Shown: one piece after another, positions 17,231 through 25,619 of the stretch
Layout: each line of letters begins with the position of its first letter
Numbering within the stretch: the first letter of the stretch is position 1
Assembly: GCF_024244095.1 (NCBI RefSeq)
Contig: NW_026250686.1
Span: forward strand, 124,001 to 188,000
DNA length: 64,000 nucleotides
Source of the DNA: Nematocida homosporus
Lineage: Eukaryota; Microsporidia
Direction of reading: 5' to 3'
Notes under the pieces: model-generated
The model's input: only the letters and a program-made list of their open reading frames with translations
Told to the model about the DNA's origin: nothing
Databases searched by the model: none
Translations under genes and position numbers: made by a program

Positions 17231-17545
17231 CTAGCGTTTAAATAAGGTAGTGGTAAAGAGACAGACTAGACAAAGAGTTGTCATAGCAAGCAAACAAATA
17301 GAAACAGCTCTGCGTTTCTTTGACTGTCTTACTAGCGCAGTTAGTTTCCGACTAGCTCTTTTCAAAGTTCCTTCGGCGTTGGAAATCTTCCTTTCAATCT
17401 TATCAATTACCTCACCTTGTGCATGCACTACAGCTGAAACGGAAGAGACCTCAACTGTAGCTTCTCGAATAGCCCGAATAGTTCCCTGAAGCAGAATTTC
17501 ATGTTCTTCAACTTCATCGCGACGTAGTAGTGTTTGTGTTTGCAT
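17231..17545 (-). CDS. short Q-SNARE, tail-anchored, no Habc domain
   Basis: This 104-residue protein has one SNARE motif (about 15-72) with Gln43 in the expected ionic zero layer (VVHAQGEVIDKIE; compare SQGEMIDNIE in syntaxins), a basic juxtamembrane run (RQSKKRR) and a C-terminal membrane helix (81-101) ending LFKR. It is therefore a tail-anchored t-SNARE for vesicle fusion. The regulatory Habc domain of full syntaxins is missing, so the size resembles Bet1- or Syn8/Tlg1-like Qc proteins, yet the motif around the zero layer is syntaxin-like. The class (Qa or Qc) is not settled. It is in tandem with septin, 13 bases apart. Confidence 0.75.
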   Translation of the reverse strand: MQTQTLLRRDEVEEHEILLQGTIRAIREATVEVSSVSAVVHAQGEVIDKIERKISNAEGTLKRASRKLTALVRQSKKRRAVSICLLAMTTLCLVCLFTTTLFKR

Positions 17546-17802
17546 TGTTTACCCAGCTATCCCAACTATATATTGTGTTGTGTTGAGTTAAGTTAAGTTG
17601 TGATAAGGTTATGATAAAGTTATGAAATTAGACTATATCTGCAGATATGATAAGCTAAAATAAAATATACCAACTCAACTCAACCTAATTCAACTTAACG
17701 TAACTCAACTCAACTCAACCCACCCCAACCTAATCTAACTTAACTCAACTCAACACAATACTAAACCCAATTTAATGCTAGCTTAATGCTCTTTTTTTAT
17801 CT
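17546..17802. promoter_or_regulatory. divergent intergenic region between SNARE and NudC genes
   Basis: It has 257 bases: about 17570-17620 is GT-rich and 17670-17780 AC-rich, so each gene is preceded on its own coding strand by AC-rich sequence. Directly before the NudC ATG is CTTTTTTTATCT, the usual T-tract. Confidence 0.5.
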
Positions 17803-18165
17803 ATGAATTGGTCTCAGCAACTCAAAGAGGTTGTTATAACTATTCCAACTCTTCCTAATACGTCATCCGGTGTTAAAGTCTCTCTAATCAACAAACATCT
17901 CAAAGTAACTCAACAAAATCAGACTTTGCTTGATAAAACAATAGCTAATCCTATCTTAGAAGATGAAATGTGCTGGACAGTTGATAATGATGAGATTGAA
18001 ATAGTCCTCTATCGAGACTCCGTAATGAATTGGGACATTCTCTTTGAAGGAGATAAACCCCTTAGTTCTGAAGAACTCCCACCAGCCACAATAACTAACT
18101 TATCCCAACTGGATGATGAAACCAGACAAAAAGTCCAGAAGATGATGCATGAGAATCAGAAATAA
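17803..18165 (+). CDS. NudC-type CS-domain co-chaperone
   Basis: This 120-residue protein is a single CS (p23-like) domain with the NudC signature: WSQQLKEVVITIPTL at the start, KHLKVTQQNQTLLDK, EDEMCWTVDNDEIEIVLYR and a C-terminal DDETRQKVQKMMHENQK, which is the NudC-specific tail. NudC proteins act with Hsp90 in folding and in dynein regulation. The N-terminal coiled coil of animal NudC is absent; fungal forms such as NudC of Aspergillus also have short N-termini. The stop TAA (18163-18165) lies inside AATAAA (18161-18166). The next gene converges on it 90 bases away, so the two 3' ends probably overlap. Confidence 0.88.
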   Translation: MNWSQQLKEVVITIPTLPNTSSGVKVSLINKHLKVTQQNQTLLDKTIANPILEDEMCWTVDNDEIEIVLYRDSVMNWDILFEGDKPLSSEELPPATITNLSQLDDETRQKVQKMMHENQK

Positions 18166-18255
18166 ACCCAATAGGTTTTTGATTAAGTTAGATTGTGTTG
18201 AATTTTTGATTAAATGATATTTAGATAGTAAAAAGTAGATAAGATAGGTTTATTG

Positions 18256-19335
18256 TTAATTGTTATCAGAATTAGAGTCTAGTAGTCCACAAGCCCGTCT
18301 TAAATCATCTGAGTCCTTTAAAGTAGCAAACTTAGCCTTATATAAAGCAGTTGTATCTGAATCAACAAAGATAAGTTCTTTACTACCTGCTTCCGAACGA
18401 ATAGAAGATTGTTGAATTGAAGAACAAACTATCTCTTTCTTGCCATCATAAATAGCAATGCACTTATCTCCCTTCCTCTCTTCCACCACTAGCTTAACAA
18501 ACCCAATACTCTCAAAACGTTTAGTCTTACGCACGTATACTTTGCAATCTACTTCTAAAGGTTGAAATTGAGTTGAGTTGGGATTAGATTTAGGTGATGA
18601 TGGTGTAGGTTTTGAATGGGGTTTAGGTGGAGATAGTGGAGTGGGTTTTGAATGGGGTTTAGGTGATGATGGTGTAGGTTTTGAATGGGGTTTAGGTGGA
18701 GATAGTGGAGTGGGTTTTGAATGGGGTTTAGGTGATGATGGTGTAGGTTTTGAATGGGGTTTAGGTGGAGAAGATGGTGTGGGTTTAGGAGAGGATGGAG
18801 TAGGTTTTGAATGAGATTTAGATGGAGATAGTGGAGTAGGTTTTTGATTTGGCCCAGATTGAGTTGAGTTAGTATTGGGTAAATTATCACTAGATATGTT
18901 CTTATTATCACCAGCTATACTTGTATCAGGAGTACTAATTGGCGTACTAATTGGGGTACTGCCTGGTCTAACTCCAGATTGGAAGATATTAGCAGCTGTA
19001 CTTCTATCTTTCTCTTTCTGCTCGATTTCGGCCCGATACGTATTATACTGAGTAAATAGAGGATTTAGGTCGTAAGTATTGTTAGTAGTATACGCTTGAT
19101 TGGCTGCTTGAAGAAATGAAGTATTAAGACCTTTGAGTTTCTGATCACTAGTTTGGAAGACAGTCATACCACTAAATAAACCCTTTTTAACCACTACTGG
19201 ATCTGTTCTTCTTCTAGCTCTAAGTACTTTAGCATTAGGATTAAAACGAAGTTCTTCAACTGGACTTTCTTCTTCGGCTGATTCGTTATCTTTGGTTAGA
19301 AGACGAGATGCTCTGCGCTTTGCGGTACCAGCCAT
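18256..19335 (-). CDS. Nup2/Nup50-like nucleoporin with Ran-binding domain and proline-rich repeats
   Basis: This 359-residue protein has an N-terminal basic stretch with KRRASRLLTK and RFNPNAKVLRARRRTDP, resembling the importin-binding N-terminus of Nup50/Nup2. A GLFSGMTVFQ segment follows. At the C-terminus (about 265-350), CKVYVRKTKRFESIGFVKLVVE and the following strands resemble a RanBP1-like PH-fold domain. The middle (about 140-260) is a tandem array of SPPKPHSKPTP and SSPKPHSKPTP units where yeast Nup2 has FG repeats; I see no FG repeat. Nup2/Nup50 helps unload cargo from importin-alpha at the nuclear basket with Ran-GTP. The family call rests on order and character of the ends and is moderate; a simple RanBP1 protein is the alternative. 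Confidence 0.55.
   Translation of the reverse strand: MAGTAKRRASRLLTKDNESAEEESPVEELRFNPNAKVLRARRRTDPVVVKKGLFSGMTVFQTSDQKLKGLNTSFLQAANQAYTTNNTYDLNPLFTQYNTYRAEIEQKEKDRSTAANIFQSGVRPGSTPISTPISTPDTSIAGDNKNISSDNLPNTNSTQSGPNQKPTPLSPSKSHSKPTPSSPKPTPSSPPKPHSKPTPSSPKPHSKPTPLSPPKPHSKPTPSSPKPHSKPTPLSPPKPHSKPTPSSPKSNPNSTQFQPLEVDCKVYVRKTKRFESIGFVKLVVEERKGDKCIAIYDGKKEIVCSSIQQSSIRSEAGSKELIFVDSDTTALYKAKFATLKDSDDLRRACGLLDSNSDNN
18592..18798. repeat. 69-bp in-frame tandem repeat, about three units
   Basis: Within the Nup2-like gene, units start at 18592, 18661 and 18730, spaced exactly 69 bases. Each encodes 23 residues made of two near-copies of the SPPKPHSKPTP word (11 and 12 residues). Sequence identity between units is almost complete, which suggests recent expansion. 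Weaker copies flank the array. Confidence 0.9.
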
Positions 19336-19937
19336 TAAAAAAGAAAACAGGTGGTGCTAGTATTGGGTTAGTATTAGATAAGAGCTATGTTGTTATTCTG
19401 GTTAAAATCTTAAGGTAGATAATTAGTGTGAAAGGTTTAGTCTATTCATCTGGCCTTAATTGTCCTATTTTAACTTAAAGACTGTTAACTCAAGATTAAG
19501 TAGAGTATTATTGGATGAATATTGCTAAAGAATAAACTGATATTACTTTCTGGTAGTAAAGATAGACGAATAAGTTTACAGGCCAAGTAGTAACTTAATG
19601 CTGAGGCAATGCTGACTTGGATAAAATGGTTGTTGCTAGGATTTAGGATATTTATAGATCTGGTGTTTGGGATAGATTCGGATGATAAAAGTGTCTCATA
19701 CTAAATCGGTTGTTAGACTAGAAATAACTTTCGAAATGGGTTGGTTTTGGATTAAACAAGACTAAGTTAAGTTAGTGGCTAGATTCCGACAATTAGATTT
19801 ATTGCTTGTGTTGAGTGAGTTGATGATGGATTGGGTTGAGTGGGTTGAGTGAGTTGATGATGGATTGGATTGGGTTTGTGGAGGATTGGCAGAGTAAAGA
19901 ATAAATCTTGTCGGGTTTGGGTGGCTAGAGTAAACTA
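19336..19937. other. 602-bp intergenic gap, partly complex sequence
   Basis: About 19360-19390 and 19800-19880 are GT-rich simple sequence. The middle (about 19400-19780) is of normal complexity, unlike most gaps here, yet holds no ATG-started frame of useful length. It could hold an untranslated RNA or a decayed gene. I recognise no tRNA, snRNA or snoRNA. Confidence 0.55.
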
Positions 19938-21995
19938 TCAATGAGACAGTCCAAGTAGGTTGGTGAGGCGGGTCCAGAATAGACTGCTTATGGCTACGTG
20001 GAAGATGGGAGAGCTGGATTTCCACCATGGTTTATGAGAGGCGGCAGATGACGGTTTGTTAGTAGGTGGTGTGCTATGATTTAGACTAGGTGAGCTAGAC
20101 TCGGTTTCTTCGTCGGGATGATCGCTCGTTATAGTGCTAGTGGTGGTATTGGGAATAGACGTCTCAGTATTAGTGGTATCTGTGTTAGTGTTGGAAGGTG
20201 TTGTGTCTAGCTCTTGATTAGGAGGTTGTTCAGTGATAGTCTCGGAAATAGGCGTCTCAGTATTAGTATCTGTGCTAACGTCAATAAATGATTCGTCTAG
20301 CTCTTGGTTAGGAGGTTGTTCGGTTCCAGTATCGGGGATAGGTGTCTCGGAATTAGTGTTGTTTGTGCTAGTGGTGAAGGATGTTCCGCCGAGCTTTTGA
20401 TTAGGAGGTTGCTCAATGTCAGTCTCCGGGATATGTGTCACAGTATTAGTGGTGTTTATGTTGATGGTGAAGGATGTTTCGCTTAGTTCTTGAATAGAAG
20501 ATTGTTCGGTTCCAGTATCGGGAATAGGCGTCTCGATATTAGTGGTGTTTGTGCTAGTGTCGAAAGATGTTGCGTCTAGTTCTTGAATGAGAACCTCTTT
20601 GCTGTTTGCGGTAGAATTAGGTGGCTTAGGATTGTTTTCGATAGCACTGCTAAGAGGTATTACGTCACGTACTTGAATGAGAATTTCTTCGACTGAGTTA
20701 TGGAATAATGGATCCTGGTTGGAGTCATATGCGTCGTTGGGAAGATGAATGTTTGGTTGTGGGTCTGTAGTTAGATATTCTACACAATCATGAATGTTAG
20801 GGGTCGTTTGGGTGGGTGTTAAGTATGGCTTAAGTTTAAGTTGTAGTTGTTTTGTCCTTTTCACTATATACTTAAACCTTTCTGCTACTATCTTTAGATC
20901 ATCTGACCATTGTTTAATCTCATTGACGAAAAACATAAACGTAGAACCATCTAATAAAGAGTTATGGAGATGTGATAACCGTTTGCTAAACTCAGTCCTT
21001 TGGAAATACTTACTATGCATTACCCTTATTAAAGGGGCACGTGATGCCGCTGTAGATATCTTCAAAAGATCACTCCTATCGTTTATACTAGTAGTTTTTA
21101 TGATATCAATAGCCTTTAACTCTAACTCCTCTCTAAAGTCTTTCAACTCTTTCCTTGGGGTAGTATTGATTGTGGTTTGGTGATAAAACCCTTGGGGTTT
21201 GTTAGAAAGGCTTAAAAAGCTAGAGGTATGCAGTTGTATTTGTAGTAATGCATACAAAAAGTGTCTAAGTTGTTTCTGCGCACAAAGATTGGTGGTGGTT
21301 GCCGTTGGGTTTTGGATGATTTTGCGCCAAGTGTTAACGTCAGGCAAGATTTGATGTAAACTCCATTCAAATACATCAGGCGGGGTCCAATTAAACAACT
21401 GATCCACATAGTCCATCAAAAGAGGCTCTAGGATTGCGTTGAACTTGCTATGGTTCGCATCATCATCGGCAGGGCCAAGTAATAAAGCAAGTTCAGCTCC
21501 AGTAGTGGGCTTATCTATCTGCCCAAGCTTTGCAGCATATTCATGGCCTATCACATAGTACTTTTCAAACTTCTTTATAGTCTTATCTAATGCATATGAT
21601 AGAGAATCTTTCTCCAGATCAAAAGGGCAGAGTTCAACGTCCTGACTGTTAATTAGGTGACAATTCTGTAGCAGCGCAATAATTCGTTGTGTATCTGAAT
21701 TACTTAGTAGCCCGGCACTCAATACATGTTCCCAATATACCCGGTAGTGCTCAACAGGTCCAGTATTGCCAAGTACCTTCTCATTCTTAGGATCGATCTT
21801 TGAACATTGAGGGTTAGCATCGTATTCAATCGCAGCGTTAGCAAACCGCGAACTACTGCTTATTCGAATGCAATGTTTCTCCCATGCCGACTCTGCTTTA
21901 TCTGCAATACTGGTTACTTGACCAGAAGTTATGCCACACAACCAGGCAAGCAATCCAGATACCCCAATACCTAACAATTCGAAAGATAATTTCAT
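19938..21995 (-). CDS. large secreted protein with degenerate Thr/Pro/Glu-rich repeats
   Basis: This 685-residue protein starts with a signal peptide (MKLSFELLGIGVSGLLAWLC, cleavage near residue 25). A helical, Cys-poor ectodomain follows to about 450. Then come five or six degenerate repeats of roughly 30 residues that share PIPDTGTEQ and PPNQELD words (about 460-630). The C-terminus has a moderately hydrophobic segment (IFHVAISSLFWTRLTNLLGL) that could anchor the protein or act as a GPI-type signal. I recognise no family. The layout (signal, helical body, stalk of repeats, hydrophobic tail) suits a surface or host-exposed protein and may be lineage-specific. GAATAAATC occurs near 19900 on the + strand. 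Function is unknown. Confidence 0.7.
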   Translation of the reverse strand: MKLSFELLGIGVSGLLAWLCGITSGQVTSIADKAESAWEKHCIRISSSSRFANAAIEYDANPQCSKIDPKNEKVLGNTGPVEHYRVYWEHVLSAGLLSNSDTQRIIALLQNCHLINSQDVELCPFDLEKDSLSYALDKTIKKFEKYYVIGHEYAAKLGQIDKPTTGAELALLLGPADDDANHSKFNAILEPLLMDYVDQLFNWTPPDVFEWSLHQILPDVNTWRKIIQNPTATTTNLCAQKQLRHFLYALLQIQLHTSSFLSLSNKPQGFYHQTTINTTPRKELKDFREELELKAIDIIKTTSINDRSDLLKISTAASRAPLIRVMHSKYFQRTEFSKRLSHLHNSLLDGSTFMFFVNEIKQWSDDLKIVAERFKYIVKRTKQLQLKLKPYLTPTQTTPNIHDCVEYLTTDPQPNIHLPNDAYDSNQDPLFHNSVEEILIQVRDVIPLSSAIENNPKPPNSTANSKEVLIQELDATSFDTSTNTTNIETPIPDTGTEQSSIQELSETSFTININTTNTVTHIPETDIEQPPNQKLGGTSFTTSTNNTNSETPIPDTGTEQPPNQELDESFIDVSTDTNTETPISETITEQPPNQELDTTPSNTNTDTTNTETSIPNTTTSTITSDHPDEETESSSPSLNHSTPPTNKPSSAASHKPWWKSSSPIFHVAISSLFWTRLTNLLGLSH

Positions 21996-22450
21996 ATCTC
22001 TCTTTTCTTTCCCAAATATATACCTCTATTTTTATCAAAACTGATCTATGGCCATTGTCTTAATTTCATAGTTCACTACCAATCTAAGAATTCAGAAAAC
22101 AGAAAACAAGCCAAGCCACAAGTCATCAAATAGAACTAAGTACGTATTTACAAGCCCATACACACGAATAAAGACTATGTTTATCCAAAGTTAAGTCCTA
22201 CCTCGTCTTATCTTAAGTTTTGAGCTACTATCTTCCTAGGATAATTTTGGTCAAGATTTTAATCAAGAGATAACTTTGACCATCCAAATACAAGCCCAAA
22301 TCCCAATGGCACCAAGTATACCACCAAGATAACTACAACCCATCGCACTTAACCCCATCCTAACCTAACCTAACTCAACCTAACCTAACCTAACTCAACC
22401 CAACCCAACTCAACTCAACTCAATACATTATTTATAGATAAGTTCATAAA
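21996..22450. other. 455-bp intergenic gap, AT/AC-rich, with one micro-ORF
   Basis: About 22000-22260 is ordinary AT-rich sequence with no gene. On the minus strand, 22263-22358 encodes 31 residues from ATG to TGA (MGLSAMGCSYLGGILGAIGI then WACIWMVKVIS), which reads like a single membrane helix. The rest (22360-22430) is AC-rich simple repeat (AACCTAACCTAACTC). The micro-ORF could be chance. Confidence 0.4.
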
Positions 22451-23011
22451 CTATTTATTGGCATCGTATCTAACAAAGGTCGTCCAGCAAAAACTAACCA
22501 GTCCAATAAAGAGCATCCGATACTTAAGAGGAACCAGCCAAAAGTTAATTAACTGGGCAATCGGCCAAATCTTGTAACTATTCAGTAGTAGCTCAAAGTA
22601 GTACTCTAAACCAGTCAAGAGAGTATAAGACTTAGAACTAATACAGATAGAAAAGATAGTAAAGATAGCATTAGAAATAGGCGAAAAGATTAACTGGTCA
22701 ATCAATAACTTACTAAAAGCCGCTCTAATCTTAAGAGTAGCTCGTTTTTCCTGATAAGGAATAGAAGTGGCGCCGTCTAAGCGTCGATATAATTCATAGG
22801 CTAAAGAACCAGTCACAAACCCATAAAGAGTACAAGAAAGAACACTAAAGATATTAGCTGGTGCTTTAGTAATGAATTGTGCTGTTATTTCAGCTAATAA
22901 GAAGATAGTGGAAACAATTAAACCTTGTTTTAAAGACTCAAGATAACTAACTGGGGTTGTTTTAACCGGCTTTTCTATTAAACCACTACGTGTACGAGGT
23001 ATGCGCTGCAT
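22451..23011 (-). CDS. Mpv17/PMP22-family membrane protein
   Basis: This 186-residue protein has four hydrophobic helices and the family's C-terminal signature: DQLIFSPISNAIF (about 110-122) and KIWPIAQLINFWLVPLKYR followed by MLFIGLVSFCWTTFVRY (about 145-180), matching the W-P-x-Q-x-x-N-F-x-x-V-P-x-x-x-R pattern. The usual final W-N is W-T. Family members sit in the peroxisomal membrane or the inner mitochondrial membrane (Mpv17, Sym1) and form channels of uncertain substrate. If this organism has only mitosomes and no peroxisomes, the location is an open question. Its start lies six bases after the stop of the 67-residue gene upstream. AATAAA immediately precedes the TAG stop (complement of 22454-22459). 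Confidence 0.82.
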   Translation of the reverse strand: MQRIPRTRSGLIEKPVKTTPVSYLESLKQGLIVSTIFLLAEITAQFITKAPANIFSVLSCTLYGFVTGSLAYELYRRLDGATSIPYQEKRATLKIRAAFSKLLIDQLIFSPISNAIFTIFSICISSKSYTLLTGLEYYFELLLNSYKIWPIAQLINFWLVPLKYRMLFIGLVSFCWTTFVRYDANK

Positions 23012-23017
23012 TGTTTA

Positions 23018-23221
23018 CTAAATTGCTTCAAAAATGCCCCTTTTTTTACAGTAGCGGACTCTTCCCCGTCTAACTGATACTCTAACACCTGATCCGCCTT
23101 CTATTAGACCAATAAATATGTTTTCGACTTGTTGTAACATGCCTTCTGGTGGACCGTCTTTTTGCCGGCCCTTTTGATGTCGGTCATCGTAATTCATTTG
23201 GGAAAACACATCTGTGGACAA
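23018..23221 (-). CDS. small basic protein, unknown
   Basis: This 67-residue protein has a polar, Asp/Gln/Lys-rich N-terminus (MNYDDRHQKGRQKDGPPEG) and a compact C-terminal half with ENIFIGLIEGGSGVRVSV and RRGRVRYCKKRGIFEAI. The latter looks like two or three beta strands with basic residues, as in small nucleic-acid-binding folds, but I cannot assign it. The ATG at 23221 has a T-rich tract upstream on the coding strand (GGCCTTTTTGTCC). The stop is six bases before the Mpv17-family start, so the pair resembles a two-gene transcription unit. Codon use is like that of the neighbours, which favours a real gene. Confidence 0.6.
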   Translation of the reverse strand: MSTDVFSQMNYDDRHQKGRQKDGPPEGMLQQVENIFIGLIEGGSGVRVSVRRGRVRYCKKRGIFEAI

Positions 23222-23962
23222 AAAGGCCCTCCTAGATCCAAATAAAGACTTATTGCGTTAGTATTAAGTTGGGTTAAGTTTGGGTTTAGTATTGGGTTAA
23301 GTTTGGGTTAGATTGGGTTGAGTTAGTGTTATGTGTTAAGTTAAGATAGTATTAAGTTGAGATAGTATTAAGTTAAGATAGTGTTTTATTGACTATTCTT
23401 TAGATAGTGTATTAAACTGGTAGTTAGGTGTAACAGTGTCTGGTTTTAGATAAGTATCTCTATTGGTCTGGTTATGTAGGTAAAGAAGTAGAGAAGAAGG
23501 CATACTCAGCAGGTCATCGTCTTCTTAAGCAGTTCAATAAATCTAATCCTAATCTAACTCACCAGTTAAGCTAAGTCTTGTATTGATCTGGGTTACTAAT
23601 AGCTGCTGTCCTAACTCAATACTAAACCAAACTCAATCCAAACTCAAACCAAATTCAAACTCAATACTAAATTCAAACTCAATACTAACCAAATCCTAAC
23701 TCAAACCCAATCTAACTCAAACCCAACTCTAACACAATCTAAATCTAAATCTAACTTAATCTAAAGTGAAATGTAAAACAAAAACAAAATAGCAAGTCTA
23801 CTATACTTCTGTTTGGTAAGACTTCTTTTAAATTTAATCCTAATGTAACAAAACATATCATTAAGATTAGATAGGCCTTAGAATAAAGATACAAATGAAC
23901 AGTTCAAAAACAACAAAATAAGATAATATCAAGATAAGATAAGATAGTATGGTTTTTATTTA
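23222..23962. other. 741-bp intergenic gap with GT and AC tracts and a possible ATG-less ORF
   Basis: About 23255-23400 is GT-rich (repeated TTAAGTTGAGATAGTA), and 23590-23760 is AC-rich (AACTCAATACTAAATTC). Between them lies normal sequence: on the + strand 23434-23574 has 46 open codons between stops with a protein-like reading but no ATG. No RNA gene is recognised. Confidence 0.5.
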
Positions 23963-24223
23963 TCAGTTAGCCGTAGTTGAGGACGGGTATTGGGGTAAAT
24001 GGTCGGAATACCCAGGGTGCAAATAGCCACCCACTTCAAAAGGATTGTTGTAGAAAGAATGGCTAACGTACCTATTTACATGGTGAATCTGATGTCTTGG
24101 GTACCACCCCCAGGAAGAAGGCGGCGGATAGTACCCCGGATAGTAGTAGGCCCGACTCAAAGACAAAAGTAAGCCAAGAAGCAACCAGAAACAAACTTGC
24201 ATAAGCCCGACCTTGCCACCCAT
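23963..24223 (-). CDS. small secreted Tyr/Pro/His-rich protein
   Basis: The start chosen at 24223 (MGGKVGLMQVCFWLLLGLLL) gives 86 residues with a clear signal peptide ending near SLSRA. A further ATG at 24202 would begin directly at MQVCF, and one at 24301 would add 26 basic residues before the signal and nearly touch SAR1. The mature part is only about 60 residues and rich in Tyr, Pro, His, Ser and Trp (YYYPGYYPPPSSWGW), with no Cys. Such composition suits a structural or wall-associated peptide, and in a microsporidian a spore-wall or polar-tube component would be a guess. I recognise no homologue. It lies directly downstream of SAR1 on the same strand. Confidence 0.6.
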   Translation of the reverse strand: MGGKVGLMQVCFWLLLGLLLSLSRAYYYPGYYPPPSSWGWYPRHQIHHVNRYVSHSFYNNPFEVGGYLHPGYSDHLPQYPSSTTAN

Positions 24224-24305
24224 TATATACTTTAAGTCTCGAACAACTGATGGCTGTCTCTTATTCTGCAAATAAACGAGTCCCTTTTGAAACCTAAGCA
24301 AGTGT

Positions 24306-24980
24306 TTATTTAGGTGTACGAATCATCATATCTAGCCACTTAAACGCCAACATGAACCCTTTGTTCTGATTGGTAGTCGAGTCAGTCACTACACTGCAGA
24401 AATTAGCAGAAATACGCCGACCATCCTCACCATCACCCGTACGGATTCCAATTATCTGACAAAGATAGTGCAGATAAGAATCATCTAAAGGTGGGGCCAT
24501 TTCACCCTTATGTTTACTCTCCCAATACTTCTGCCACATATCGGTCTTATTGAACAACACAGCAATCGGAATACTTTTCCGACCAGAATTCTCTATAGTA
24601 ACTAGTAAACTCTGATAAGTCTCACGAACTAGTTCATATCGAGCTTCATCCGTTATATCTATCATAAAGATAATACCATGAGATTGAACAAAGAAAGTAC
24701 TCCAGCCTAATCTAGCTGTTTCATGCCCGCCTAGGTCACTAATAGTCATTTTAAGATGGTTGCCAATCTGAAGAGTCTCCTGCCGGACAGAAAGGGTTGG
24801 AGCAACTGTATGGACTGTATCGGACTTCAATCGGAGGAGAAGAGTAGTCTTTCCTGAATTATCTAGGCCTAAGAAGAGAATATTGGTCTGACGACCCCAA
24901 AGGTTCTTAAAAAGAGCGAAAGGACCTCTTTCAATTAGGTCAAGAACGTACTGCGTGTACACTTTGATCTGTTGGTGCAT
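24306..24980 (-). CDS. SAR1: SAR1 GTPase (COPII coat)
   Basis: This 224-residue small GTPase starts vesicle budding from the ER by recruiting Sec23/24. The N-terminal amphipathic helix region (YVLDLIERGPFALFKNLWGR) is followed by the P-loop GLDNSGKTT (residues 38-46), the SAR1-type switch I APTLSVRQETLQIGN and switch II DLGGHETARLGW, which carries the SAR1 HE-x-AR-x-x-W pattern. The G4 motif reads NKTD (usually NKID/NKQD in SAR1). The protein is about 30 residues longer than most SAR1, with an insert after the G4 region (MWQKYWESKHKG). It ends in TAA inside AATAAA (complement of 24305-24310). A run of T and C (CCCCCTTTTTTTTC) precedes the start. Confidence 0.88.
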   Translation of the reverse strand: MHQQIKVYTQYVLDLIERGPFALFKNLWGRQTNILFLGLDNSGKTTLLLRLKSDTVHTVAPTLSVRQETLQIGNHLKMTISDLGGHETARLGWSTFFVQSHGIIFMIDITDEARYELVRETYQSLLVTIENSGRKSIPIAVLFNKTDMWQKYWESKHKGEMAPPLDDSYLHYLCQIIGIRTGDGEDGRRISANFCSVVTDSTTNQNKGFMLAFKWLDMMIRTPK

Positions 24981-25619
24981 TAAACAAAGAAAAAAAGGGG
25001 GATGTTTAGTATGGTTTAGTTTGATATTGAGGTGGTCTTAGTACTGGGTTGGGGTTGGGTTAGTATTTGGATGATGGATTGGGTTGAGTTAGTATTGAGT
25101 TGGGTTAGTATTGGGTTTGGGTTTGTTTTGGGTTGAGTTGAGTTGAGTTGAGTTAGTAAAGATATATTTTGAGTTAAGTTTGGGTTTGAGTTTGGTTGGG
25201 TTTGGTTTGGTTTAAGTGGGGTTAAGTTTGGTTTAAGTTTAGATGGAGTTGGTTTGGTTTAAGTTAACTATTTGGTTAGGTTTAAGTATTTGGTTGAGTT
25301 GAGTTGAGCTAGTATTTGGTTTGGTTAAGACAGCAAGTAAATAGTATTTGGTTGAGTTAGTATTTGGTTAGGTTTAAGTTGAGTTTAGTATTGGGTTAGT
25401 ATTGAGTTTAAGTTGAGTTGGGGTTAAGTGGAGTTAAGTTAAGTTGAGTTAGTACTTGGTTTGGTTAAGACAGCAAGTAAATAGTATTTGGTTGAGTTAA
25501 GTTAAGATAGCAAGTAAATAGTAAGTAAATGTATAATGTATTGGGTTAGTGTTAGTATGTGGTGAGTCAAATTGGGTGAGTATGTGGTGGGTCAAAATGA
25601 GTAGATAGGAAATAGGGAC
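24981..25619. repeat. 639-bp GT-rich intergenic repeat tract
   Basis: Nearly the whole gap is built from GTTGAGTTAGTATTTGGTT-like words. A longer unit that includes AAGACAGCAAGTAAATAG occurs at about 25310-25360 and again at about 25445-25500, showing local duplication. No gene is seen. Confidence 0.75.

Noticed and set aside
19400..19780. 65-codon ATG-less frame on the minus strand in a gap, reading like a membrane segment
   Set aside because: A frame of that length without start codon is expected by chance in several hundred bases of AT-rich DNA, and no motif is seen.
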